Part shown: positions 29,097-36,622 of the stretch, one piece after another
Position numbering within the stretch: the stretch's first letter is position 1
How the letters are laid out: each line of letters begins with the position of its first letter
Origin: Nisaea sp.
GTDB lineage: Bacteria > Pseudomonadota > Alphaproteobacteria > Thalassobaculales > Thalassobaculaceae
Length of the DNA stretch: 64,000 nucleotides
Assembly (NCBI RefSeq): GCF_017640745.1
Contig: NZ_JAEPQA010000022.1
Location: forward strand, 18,924-82,923
Direction of reading: 5' to 3'
Made by a program: the position numbers and the translations under genes
The notes under the pieces: model-generated
Database searches by the model: none
Seen by the model: the letters and a program-made list of their open reading frames with translations, nothing else
What the model was told of the DNA's origin: nothing

Positions 29097-29657
29097 TCAG
29101 GCTGCGGTCTTGAAATGGCTGTCACGACCATTGGTCAGGGCAGCGATGAATTGGTCATAGTCGACACCCTGCTGCTCAAGCAGCCCTGTCAACATCAGGT
29201 AGCCGGCTTGGAGGCCCGCCTTGCGGTCATGATGCCGCTCCTCCTCCGCGAGGATTTTCGCGTAGAGCGGCTTGATGGTTCCGTCGATGATCTGACGGTC
29301 CGGAACACGGCGGTTCGAGTGATAGCCGTCGATTTTGCCGTCGGCGTCGAAACTCGGCGTCACATGCGCCAGGACCCAGTAATGATCGCCGTTCTTGGTG
29401 CGGTTTACGACATAGGCGAAGATCTCATGGCCACTCTGGATGGTGTCCCAGAGAAGCTTGAAGACCGAACGCGGCATGTGCGGATGACGAATCATGGCGT
29501 GCGGTTGACCGAGGACTTCTTCCTCGGTGTAGTCTGCGATTTCGAGGAACACCCGGTTGGCATAGGTGATCCGGCCCTTCAGGTCGGTCTTGCTGACGAT
29601 GATATCGTCCTCGTCGAAAAATCGCTCTTTTCCGGTGATTTGATTCGATTTGTTCAT
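29097..29657 (-). CDS. Aer-like PAS domain protein
   Basis: 186 residues. The PAS domain (about 12-120) has Aer-type features: SKTDLKGRITYANRVFLEIA, GQPHAMIRHPHMPRSVF and TKNGDHYWVLAHVTPSFD. In E. coli Aer this domain binds FAD and senses redox state. Here it is not fused to the signalling domain; the last 60 residues are helical and may form the contact with the chemoreceptor encoded next. First gene of the PAS/MCP pair; AGGGTAAAG precedes the ATG. Confidence 0.88.
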   Translation of the reverse strand: MNKSNQITGKERFFDEDDIIVSKTDLKGRITYANRVFLEIADYTEEEVLGQPHAMIRHPHMPRSVFKLLWDTIQSGHEIFAYVVNRTKNGDHYWVLAHVTPSFDADGKIDGYHSNRRVPDRQIIDGTIKPLYAKILAEEERHHDRKAGLQAGYLMLTGLLEQQGVDYDQFIAALTNGRDSHFKTAA

Positions 29658-29910
29658 AGTTACTTTACCCTATTGCGTCACGAATGTGTCGGAGCCTGCG
29701 GGCCCCCGGAAGCAAGAGACCGGGGCGCTACTCGGATCGATCAACGAGGGTGACTATGATGGATACAAGTCACCCGGGTATGATCGAAGGGTGAAGAAAT
29801 GTGTTGAATTGTAACCGGATGTAACTTTTTGATCGTGCGTCTGGAAATGGCCATTCTGAAGTATTGGGCCGTGACAGGTTTGCCGAGTCAGAGTTTTTGG
29901 AAGCAAATAG
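29658..29910 (+). promoter_or_regulatory. Divergent control region with tandem TGTAAC half-sites
   Basis: This 253-base gap separates the minus-strand PAS/MCP genes from the plus-strand response regulator. TGTAAC occurs twice, at 29810-29815 and 29820-29825, with exactly one helical turn between them. OmpR-family regulators bind tandem direct half-sites with about this period, so this may be the regulator's own operator. No good -35/-10 pair was identified. Confidence 0.4.
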
Positions 29911-30648
29911 GTGAATTTGCCTGAGACAAGACAGATTCTCGTTGTCGATGACGATCCCGACATGCGGACAACCTTGCGTGCGATCTTCGAGAGAGAATCC
30001 TACCGCGTGGTTGATGTAGCCACCGGGACGGAGATGCATGAAGAGCTTTCACGTGGGCGGACCGACCTCGTGGTCCTGGACCTGATGCTGGATTACGAGA
30101 ATGGGCTTTCGCTCGCGAAGGAAATCCGTGAGGTATCCGATATCCCGATCATGATCGTGACGGGCAAGGACGACGTGATCGAGAAGATCGTAGGGCTGGA
30201 GATTGGCGCGGACGACTACGTGACCAAGCCGTTCCACCCACGCGAGCTGACGGCTCGGGTCCGCAGCCTTCTGCGTCGTTGCGTTAAGGAGGAGGAGGAC
30301 CTCGCGAACGATTCTGCGAGCGCCGGCAGCAGCATCGCGAAGTTTGACGGCTGGTCCTTCAACCTTGATAGCGGCGAACTCCTTAGTAACTCCGGTGAAA
30401 GCGTCGTACTGACCTCGCTGGAAGCGAAGTTCCTCGAGATCTTTGTGAAGAATTCCGGCCAGAACCTGACCCGCGATAGGATCATGACCCTGGTGTCTGA
30501 CCGTGACTGGAACCCGTTTGACCGGAGCATCGACGTCACGATCGCGAAACTCCGAAAGAAGCTCGGCGACGACGTTAAGAACCCACACTACATCCGGACG
30601 CAGCGGGGTATTGGCTACCGCTTCATCGCCCGGACAATTTGGAATTGA
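29911..30648 (+). CDS. OmpR-family response regulator
   Basis: 245 residues from GTG, with GGAAG nine bases upstream. Receiver with DDD at 13-15, phosphoacceptor Asp57 in VVLDLML and Lys106 in DDYVTKPFHPRE. C-terminal winged helix (about 148-242) with FLEIFVKNSGQNLTRDRI and DRSIDVTIAKLRKKLGDD, ending RTQRGIGYRFIA. It is a DNA-binding transcription regulator. The probable partner is the kinase encoded convergently at 30929-32434. TorR-like by overall pattern; the target genes are unknown. Confidence 0.93.
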   Translation: MNLPETRQILVVDDDPDMRTTLRAIFERESYRVVDVATGTEMHEELSRGRTDLVVLDLMLDYENGLSLAKEIREVSDIPIMIVTGKDDVIEKIVGLEIGADDYVTKPFHPRELTARVRSLLRRCVKEEEDLANDSASAGSSIAKFDGWSFNLDSGELLSNSGESVVLTSLEAKFLEIFVKNSGQNLTRDRIMTLVSDRDWNPFDRSIDVTIAKLRKKLGDDVKNPHYIRTQRGIGYRFIARTIWN

Positions 30649-30668
30649 GGTAGGGAGAAGCAAATACC

Positions 30669-30839
30669 TCATTTAATGGAAAAAGTTTTTTTCGATCCTG
30701 CTTTTCGACCCGCCATCGAATTCTGTCCTTGGACAAGGTGAATTCGATCCTCGTTCTTGAACCATTCGCCGGGAAGGCGCTTGGATAACTGTTCGCCATC
30801 TTTGGTGGGGATACCGTCGTAACGCTCGGAGACGGCCAT
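30669..30839 (-). CDS. Possible 56-residue ORF inside the receiver remnant
   Basis: An ATG at 30839 with GAGG six bases upstream opens a frame of 56 codons: MAVSERYDGIPTKDGEQLSK at the start and a Lys-rich end. Its residue mix is more protein-like than the receiver remnant that it overlaps in another frame. I recognise no family. It may be the tail of a gene joined to the kinase by the deletion that cut the receiver. Confidence 0.3.
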   Translation of the reverse strand: MAVSERYDGIPTKDGEQLSKRLPGEWFKNEDRIHLVQGQNSMAGRKAGSKKTFSIK

Positions 30840-30958
30840 TCACCGCCTCTTCGCCGCTTGACGCCGACAAGACTCGGTAGCCTAGGTCTCTAAGATGAGC
30901 ACAAGCAAGGTCGACGAGGTCCGCCTCATCATCCACGACGAGTACGGTCTCCGATCCG
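30840..30958 (-). pseudogene. Remnant of a receiver domain, out of frame with the kinase
   Basis: Reading on the minus strand from about 30958, SETVLVVDDEADLVDLACAH and GYRVLSASSGEEAV are the first ~45 residues of a receiver domain with its acidic pair. The frame differs by one base from the kinase upstream, at a run of six G (30960-30965 on the plus strand). After GEEAV the similarity ends, so the phosphoacceptor Asp and the rest are gone. The kinase was once a hybrid with a C-terminal receiver. Confidence 0.7.
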
Positions 30959-32434
30959 CGGGGGGAGTTCTTCTACGCCTGAAATCGGCATCATGCCAGA
31001 GCTGGCTCCGGTAGCTCGTGGAAGGTAGATATTGAACGTCACGCCGCGGTCTTCTTCCGAATTGATACTCATCAGGCCGCCAGAGCGCTGGACAAAGCCG
31101 TAGACCATCGTCAGTCCAAGTCCGGTGCCTCCGGTCTTAGATTTCGTGGTGAAGAACGGCTCGAGGATCCGGTCCTGCAGGTCCTTGGGAATCCCGGTCC
31201 CGGTGTCCGTGACGGATAGCAGAACGAAATCTCCGGTCCTCGCCTGCGGGTGCAGCCTGACATACTCTTCGTCAAGGACCCTATTGCTCGTCTCGAACAA
31301 CAGGACTCCGCCTCTCGGCATCGCATCGAAGGCATTAAGTGCCAGATTGATCATGGAATCCTGCATATCGCCGCGATTGACAGTAACCGGCCATAGATCG
31401 TCGGCAAGATTTTGGCGGATGTCATAGGTCGCCGTCAGCGCTCGGGGCAACAGCTGCATCACATCACGGACAATGTCATTGACCGACAGATCCTCGACGC
31501 TGGTCTGGCCCCGGCGCGCAAAGGAAAGCAGCTTCCGTGTCAGATCAGCACCGCGATCGATCGCCCGATTTGCAATATCGACATGCTTCAGAGCCGCCTG
31601 GTCGTCAAAGTAGAATTTCTGGAGCAGATCGAAGTTTCCCTTGATGATAGCGAGCAGGTTGTTGAAATCGTGGGCAATGCTCCCCGCCAGCTGACCGATC
31701 GCTTCCATCTTCTGCACACGGCGCAATTGACTCTCGAATTCGGCGCGTTCCGAGAGGGTTCGGTTTATGTTGCCGATCAGCTCACCAAACTCGTCATCGG
31801 CGTGGTTTGGCGGAACCCTGAGTGGCTTCGGGATCCCGCTGGTGTCCGAAAGCGCGGCGAAATTGCGGCTAAGCCTGATGAGCGGCGTACCGATGAACCA
31901 GTTGAATGCAAACAGCGAGGCGAGCGCCAGGATGATATTTCGGGCCACTTCGAAAGTGAGGATATTGATGGCACGGAACAGAATTTCTTCGCCGAGCAGC
32001 TGCCGGTCGATGGTCAGGGTTAGAATGCCGACATTCTGGTCGAGAAACCTGGATTTCAGCGCAACCGTGAAAGAATCCATATCTGAGTAAATGTACCGGT
32101 AGATAGGGTGGACCTCCGTTACCCCGTTCTGGCGCAAGGTTTCCGCGAGAACGTCTCCCCGGTCATCCAGAATCGTGACGGACAATATCGAAGGGAACGC
32201 CATCGCGCCGGAGAGAATCTCTGTGGCGGACTGCTCGCTCATTTCGTACGCAGCCTGGGAAGCCAGCGGCGTAAGCGCCTCGATCAGCATGTTGATCGAG
32301 GTGGATTGCTGCTCTTTCTGGTGAATGACGTCGAGCACGATCTGGAAAAGACCAAAGATCAGGCCGATCCCTATGGACAGGGACAGGATAATTTTGGTCA
32401 ACTTTGCGCTAATATACGAAGTTTTCTTACTCAA
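30929..32434 (-). CDS. Sensor histidine kinase with periplasmic domain, former hybrid kinase
   Basis: 501 residues from a TTG start with GAGGA upstream. Membrane helix 1 at about 12-36, periplasmic domain about 40-160 and helix 2 about 163-183, then HAMP. HisKA has His255 in GSIAHDFNNLLAII; the ATPase has INLALNAFDAMP, DTGTGIPKD, LEPFFTTKSK and GGTGLGLTMVYGF. The core is intact. The last ~15 residues (after PISGVEEL) are out-of-frame readings of the linker to a lost receiver. It lies 17 bases after a truncated solute-binding-protein gene and converges on the OmpR-type regulator. Confidence 0.88.
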   Translation of the reverse strand: MSKKTSYISAKLTKIILSLSIGIGLIFGLFQIVLDVIHQKEQQSTSINMLIEALTPLASQAAYEMSEQSATEILSGAMAFPSILSVTILDDRGDVLAETLRQNGVTEVHPIYRYIYSDMDSFTVALKSRFLDQNVGILTLTIDRQLLGEEILFRAINILTFEVARNIILALASLFAFNWFIGTPLIRLSRNFAALSDTSGIPKPLRVPPNHADDEFGELIGNINRTLSERAEFESQLRRVQKMEAIGQLAGSIAHDFNNLLAIIKGNFDLLQKFYFDDQAALKHVDIANRAIDRGADLTRKLLSFARRGQTSVEDLSVNDIVRDVMQLLPRALTATYDIRQNLADDLWPVTVNRGDMQDSMINLALNAFDAMPRGGVLLFETSNRVLDEEYVRLHPQARTGDFVLLSVTDTGTGIPKDLQDRILEPFFTTKSKTGGTGLGLTMVYGFVQRSGGLMSINSEEDRGVTFNIYLPRATGASSGMMPISGVEELPPRIGDRTRRG

Positions 32435-32451
32435 CTGACTGGGTCCTCGAT

Positions 32452-33063
32452 CTAGCGCTGGGCCAACGGCAGCCCGTATCGGTCAGCTATCGCCCGGAAT
32501 TCGGATGTCGAGCGCAGCGTTCTGATGGCCGCGTCAGCCTGGTTTAGGAAGAGACGGGTTCCAAGACCCGGATGACAGACGAACCTGATGTCGCTTGCTC
32601 TCATTATATAGGGAGAAACGACTATGGCATCCGGATCAAAAGCCAGCGCCGCGATCGTGGCATAGATATCGAGCTCCCAGGCGGTGATCGCGTCGAGGCG
32701 GCCGCGATATAGCATCTCGACTTTCGTCGTCTGCGACGACAGCGGCACGATGACGGCTGAAACCGACTCGAGTTCCGGGATAATGCTGGACCCGTTGAGT
32801 ATACCGACGGTTCGACCGTTCAGATCCTCTAGGCCCTCGGTGCCTACCTTGCCCTTTAGCGTATAAACCCGTTGCGTGCTCGTCAGGACATTCAGGCTTT
32901 GAAGAAGTCCTTCAGACCTCACCCCAAATTTATGCAGTAACGGCAGATCGAGCGCCCAAATGCAGTCGGCACGGCCCTCATCGAAATCTCTAAGCGCACG
33001 TCTCAGTGGATCGATTTGGAAAGCGAAATTAGTACCCGAGAGTTTGAGGATGGTCTCCGCCAA
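32452..33063 (-). pseudogene. Solute-binding protein (family 3), N-terminus missing
   Basis: About 203 codons read from a TTG only two codons after a stop. LEDLNGRTVGILNGSS, RGRLDAITAWELDIY and SEFRAIADRYGLP are typical of family 3 periplasmic binding proteins, but the signal peptide and the first ~45 residues are absent. The break lies just before the tRNA fragment at 33076. In this position the protein probably worked with the kinase downstream as a co-sensor. As it stands it could not be exported. Confidence 0.65.
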
Positions 33064-33075
33064 GTCTTAATAAAA

Positions 33076-33120
33076 CTCATAACCTGAAGGTCGCAGATTC
33101 AAATCCTGCCCCCGCAACCA
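33076..33120 (+). pseudogene. 3' fragment of initiator tRNA-Met
   Basis: Forty-five bases from the anticodon loop to the CCA end match the 3' part of alphaproteobacterial initiator tRNA-Met: CTCATAACCTGAAGGTCGCA, then ATTCAAATCCTGC and CCCCGCAACCA. The T-stem has one mismatch (GCAGA against CCTGC). The 5' half is absent; the bases before 33076 do not form a D arm or acceptor strand. tRNA 3' ends are common attachment sites for integrating elements, so this may be an att scar. Confidence 0.75.
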
Positions 33121-33128
33121 GCATTATC

Positions 33129-33161
33129 AAGGCCTTAGCGCAAAACTCGCTAAGGCCTTTT
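33129..33161 (+). terminator. Terminator after the tRNA fragment
   Basis: AAGGCCTTAGCG (33129-33140) and CGCTAAGGCCTT (33148-33159) form a perfect 12-bp stem with a 7-base loop followed by more T. It is a normal tRNA-gene terminator and was evidently retained with the fragment. Confidence 0.8.
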
Positions 33162-33193
33162 CCATGTCCGGAAGCAGGGTGGAAGACCTTCAG

Positions 33194-33388
33194 CTAGATC
33201 CAACGCTGTGCCGGCGAGCCAGATGGATCGCCGCCAGGTAGCCGAAGACGAGCGCCGGGCCGAGGGTGATACCGGGGCCGGGATAGCAGCCGGCCATGAC
33301 CGAGTTCAGGTCGTTGCCGCAGGCATAGAGGCCCGGAACCGGGCGGCCGTCCATGTCCAGGGGATCCGTGATTTTTCGGCAATGTCCA
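33194..33388 (-). pseudogene. C-terminal remnant of an FAD-dependent oxidoreductase
   Basis: On the minus strand about 65 codons before TAG at 33194 read DGRPVPGLYACGNDLNSVMA then GPGITLGPALVFGYLAAIHL. This is the FAD-binding end of fumarate-reductase/ketosteroid-dehydrogenase-type flavoproteins. Nothing of the other ~450 residues is present: the frame meets the stop of the CaiB gene at 33394. It would once have followed that gene in the citE-tauD-caiB operon. Confidence 0.75.
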
Positions 33389-33393
33389 GCCGA

Positions 33394-34602
33394 TCAAACA
33401 ACACCTTCATCTTTCAGAATCCGCAGTTCGGCGACGGAAAGCCCCATTTCGCTGCAGAATACATCCTCGTTGTGCTGTCCTTTTCGCGCCCCCGCATGAC
33501 GAATGCTTCCGGGCGTCGCCGACATGTAAGGGAAGGCGTTGGTCATACGGACCGTACCGAGATCTTCATCCTCGACCTCGACGATATCGCCGCGTGCCTG
33601 ATAGTGCGGGTCTTCGAAGATCTGGTCGATGGTGTAGGCCGGCCCGATGGCGGCCTCGACCCTTTCGAACTCGTTCAGCACCGTATCGAGGTCGTGCCCG
33701 GCGATCCAGGACGCGACAATTCCATCCACTTCGTCGATATGCTCGACACGGCCTTGCGGCGTCTGGAAGCGCGGGTCTTCGGCGATCTCCGGCCCGCCGC
33801 ATAGCGTCAGCACCCGTTTGACGATATTGGGGGCGTTGGTGGAAACCGCGACCCAGTGGCCGTCCCTGGTCTGGTAGGTATTGCGCGGCGCGTTGTTCTT
33901 GGAGCGATTTCCGTAACGTCGCTGCACGACACCAAGTTGGTCGAACTGTAGCGGCTGGGGGCCCATGACCTGGAACAGCGGCTCGTAGATCGAGAGGTCA
34001 ATGTATTGCCCCTCTCCGGTCTGATGCGCGTCGCGGTGATAGAGCGCGAACATCGCGGCGAAGGTGCCGTATGCGGCTGCGATCCCATCGGCGAGACCGA
34101 AGTTCGGCAACGTGGGCGGGCCGTCCGGCGTCCCGGTGAGCGCGGCAAAACCGGAAAATGCTTCGGCGATGGTGCCGAAGCCCGGCCGGTTCTTGTAGGG
34201 ACCGGTCTGCCCGTAGCCAGTCACCCGTACCATGACGAGGCGTGGATTGATTGCCTTCAGATCCTCCCAGCCGAGCCCCCATTTCTCCATCGTGCCGGTG
34301 CGGAAGTTCTCGATAAGGACGTCCGTTGTCTCGATCATCTTCCTGAACAGGATCTGGCCCTTCTCGGACCCGAGGTTGAGGGTCACGCAGCGCTTGTTAC
34401 GGTTCGCCATCTTGAACCAGAGGCCGACCCCCGCCTTTTGATGTCCCGTCGCGCGCAGCACGTCGCCGCGCGGGTGCTCGACCTTGATCACGTCGGCGCC
34501 GAAGTCTCCCATGATCATACCGATGGTCGGCCCGGCAATGACCGTCGCGGCATCGATGACGCGCAGGCCCTGAAGCGGGCCGGCTCCCTGGCCGTCGGTC
34601 AT
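33394..34602 (-). CDS. CaiB/BaiF-family CoA-transferase
   Basis: 402 residues, typical of family III CoA-transferases, which move CoA between carboxylates. Motifs are GLRVIDAATVIAGPTIGMIM, GADVIKVEHPRGD, ENFRTGTMEKWGLGWE, VTGYGQTGPY and GEGQYIDLSIYEPL. ATG 34602 overlaps the TauD-type stop (ATGA). Third gene of the citE-like/TauD/CaiB operon. It probably activates the acid made or used by its two partners; the substrate is unknown. Confidence 0.92.
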   Translation of the reverse strand: MTDGQGAGPLQGLRVIDAATVIAGPTIGMIMGDFGADVIKVEHPRGDVLRATGHQKAGVGLWFKMANRNKRCVTLNLGSEKGQILFRKMIETTDVLIENFRTGTMEKWGLGWEDLKAINPRLVMVRVTGYGQTGPYKNRPGFGTIAEAFSGFAALTGTPDGPPTLPNFGLADGIAAAYGTFAAMFALYHRDAHQTGEGQYIDLSIYEPLFQVMGPQPLQFDQLGVVQRRYGNRSKNNAPRNTYQTRDGHWVAVSTNAPNIVKRVLTLCGGPEIAEDPRFQTPQGRVEHIDEVDGIVASWIAGHDLDTVLNEFERVEAAIGPAYTIDQIFEDPHYQARGDIVEVEDEDLGTVRMTNAFPYMSATPGSIRHAGARKGQHNEDVFCSEMGLSVAELRILKDEGVV

Positions 34603-35501
34603 TCCGCGGCGCCTCGCGCCAAATCTGGTTCCGGAACCGCGAAGTCGTCGGGGCGCAGGAAGATCGTGGTGCGCCGGGCGAAGCGCGGCTTTGTGGCGTC
34701 GAACTGCTCGCGGCGGTGCCAGACGCGGGCATTGTCCCACATCACCACATCGCCGTTGCGCCAGTTGTGGCTGTAAATGAGTTCGTCCTGCTGCAACATG
34801 AACTGATAGACGGTGTCGATCAGTTCCTTGCTCTCTTGCTCGCTTACGCCCTCAATGCGGAGCGTCTTGTTCGGATCGAGGTAGAATGACTTCTGGCCCG
34901 TCGCCGGGTTCTCGAGGACGATGTCGTGCGTCGCCGGCGGCGTCTTCTCGTTGATCTTCTTCATGGCCTCAGGGTCCTTGCCGAGATCGCGCTGGGTTGT
35001 CGATTCCGCCTTGAGGCCGTATTTCGCCGTCGCGCGACGGCCTTCCAGCTGCTTGCGGAGGTTGTCCGGCATGCGCTCCAGTCCGAGACTGGTGTTGCAG
35101 AACGATGTCTGGCCTTCACCCTCGGGCATCTCGACGGCGTAGAACACGGAACCGCTGGCCGGGCGCTGGCGGTAGATCTGGTCATGGTGCCAATAGATCT
35201 CCTGCGTGCCGAGACCGCCGAGCGGCGTACCGTCTGGGCGCCTCAGCGCCGTGATGTAGATAATCTCCGGATGCTGCGGTGAAATCATGTCGTCGCGCAC
35301 CAGGATGTCCAACTCGCCGAAGCGCTTGGAGTACTCGACCTGCTGGCGCTCGCTGAAGCTCTGTCGCCGGAACAGCAGCACCGGGTCCTGTTGCCAGAGC
35401 TTGTAGATTTCATCGAACGTCGCATCGTCGAGATCGGAAAGGTCGACGTCGAGCACTTCCTGGCCGAAGGTGTCCGTGAGAGGGCGTGTCTTGAGCGGCA
35501 T
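34599..35501 (-). CDS. TauD/TfdA-family 2-oxoglutarate dioxygenase
   Basis: 300 residues. Fe(II)/2-oxoglutarate-dependent hydroxylase. The iron site is HxD in EIYWHHDQIYRQ and the distal His in MWDNARVWHRRE; the 2-oxoglutarate Arg is in ARRTTIF. The start follows AAGGAAACGCCT at 35501. It overlaps the CaiB gene and is 66 bases after the citE-like gene. It resembles taurine or 2,4-D dioxygenases only at family level, so the substrate is open; a hydroxylated carboxylate would suit the neighbouring enzymes. Confidence 0.92.
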   Translation of the reverse strand: MPLKTRPLTDTFGQEVLDVDLSDLDDATFDEIYKLWQQDPVLLFRRQSFSERQQVEYSKRFGELDILVRDDMISPQHPEIIYITALRRPDGTPLGGLGTQEIYWHHDQIYRQRPASGSVFYAVEMPEGEGQTSFCNTSLGLERMPDNLRKQLEGRRATAKYGLKAESTTQRDLGKDPEAMKKINEKTPPATHDIVLENPATGQKSFYLDPNKTLRIEGVSEQESKELIDTVYQFMLQQDELIYSHNWRNGDVVMWDNARVWHRREQFDATKPRFARRTTIFLRPDDFAVPEPDLARGAAE

Positions 35502-35567
35502 AGGCGTTTCCTTGTTATCGCTGGAGATGAGAGGCATGAATGGTCGCGTGGGGGCGCTGAAGGAGCG

Positions 35568-36458
35568 TCACGCCGTCTTGGCCCTGATCGCTTCATACCG
35601 GCGGATCAGTTTCTGAGCGCGAAGCGCCACCGGCACGTCGATCATCATGCCGTCGACCTTGATGGCGCCGACGGCGCTTTTTGTCGCCTCGTCGTAAGCG
35701 GCGACGATGGCGCGTGCTTTCTCGACGTCCACTTCGGTCGGGGTGAATTCCTCGTTGAGGATCGGCACGCCGGAGGGATGGATGACGGACGCTGCCTCGA
35801 ACCCGAATTTGCGCGAGCGGCGCACAGTGGCGCGGAAGGCCCGGGTATCCGAATAATCGGCGACGGTGCCCATGAAGCCCATCGCCATGATGCCCGCAGC
35901 CTTGGCGGCAAAGACCAGGGTCTGCTTTGGCAGCGCCAGTGTTTCCGTATCGGGGACCATGCCGACGTCGAGGGCGAAATCCTCACCGCCCAGATTGACG
36001 CCGACATTGCGGCGGCTGGCACGGGCAATGTCCTGCGCCAGGAAATAGGCAGCGGCGCTTTCGATCATCGGGATCAGCCGGACTGAGCCCTCGGGGCGCC
36101 CCGCCTCGCGCTCGACCTCGCCGACCAGTTCGTCGACGAGTTTCAGGTGCTGCGGGCTATCGACCTTGGTCACGAACAGTGCCTTGGCACCGGCGCGCAC
36201 CGCAGCCTCGACGTCCTTCACCATATGCCGGAGGGGGCGGTTGATGCGGACCGTCGCATCGGCGCCCGATTGGGTCACCGAGGTCACGGCATCGGCAAGC
36301 ATGTCGCGTGCGGTCTGACGCTGGTCCTCGGGGACGCTGTCTTCCAGATCCAGGATCAGCGCGTCGGCCCCGCGCGTATGCGCTCTGGAGATGAATTTCT
36401 CGTTGTTGGCCGGCACGTACAGAAGTGAGCGCCAAACGATGTCGGTATGGATGGTCAT
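35568..36458 (-). CDS. CitE-like aldolase/lyase (HpcH/HpaI family)
   Basis: 296 residues. Motifs are WRSLLYVPANNEKFISRA, ALILDLEDSVPEDQR (metal Asp/Glu) and VNLGGEDFALDVGM. Relatives cleave citryl-, malyl-, methylmalyl- or citramalyl-CoA into acetyl-CoA and a 2-oxoacid. MTIHTDIVW at 36458 follows GAGGAAGCACGG. First gene of the operon, divergent from a LysR regulator. With the CoA-transferase downstream, a CoA-thioester substrate is likely. Confidence 0.9.
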   Translation of the reverse strand: MTIHTDIVWRSLLYVPANNEKFISRAHTRGADALILDLEDSVPEDQRQTARDMLADAVTSVTQSGADATVRINRPLRHMVKDVEAAVRAGAKALFVTKVDSPQHLKLVDELVGEVEREAGRPEGSVRLIPMIESAAAYFLAQDIARASRRNVGVNLGGEDFALDVGMVPDTETLALPKQTLVFAAKAAGIMAMGFMGTVADYSDTRAFRATVRRSRKFGFEAASVIHPSGVPILNEEFTPTEVDVEKARAIVAAYDEATKSAVGAIKVDGMMIDVPVALRAQKLIRRYEAIRAKTA

Positions 36459-36622
36459 CCGTGCTTCCTCAATTCGGCGGGTCGGCCCGGATCGAGCGCT
36501 TGTACCCCGGCCGCGCCGTATTCTGGAAATGACATTTCCCGAATGCTCCCGCAGCCCACGGAGCAACATTAGCGAGATTATTATTGAGAAAAAATGCAGA
36601 TGATTATATCGATTGATCAATA
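36459..36622. promoter_or_regulatory. Divergent promoter region, citE-like operon and LysR gene
   Basis: The last 60 bases are markedly AT-rich. ATTATTGA (36580-36587) and TCAATAAT (36617-36624) form an inverted repeat that reaches the LysR start. LysR regulators usually bind such divergent gaps, so this is a candidate operator. No -35/-10 pair stood out. Confidence 0.35.

Noticed and set aside
29754..30039. Short minus-strand ORFs upstream of the OmpR-type regulator
   Set aside because: They overlap the regulator start and intergenic control region and have no motif or ribosome site.
33076..33120. A functional tRNA gene
   Set aside because: Only the 3' half is present, no D arm or 5' acceptor strand can be found, and the T-stem has a mismatch.
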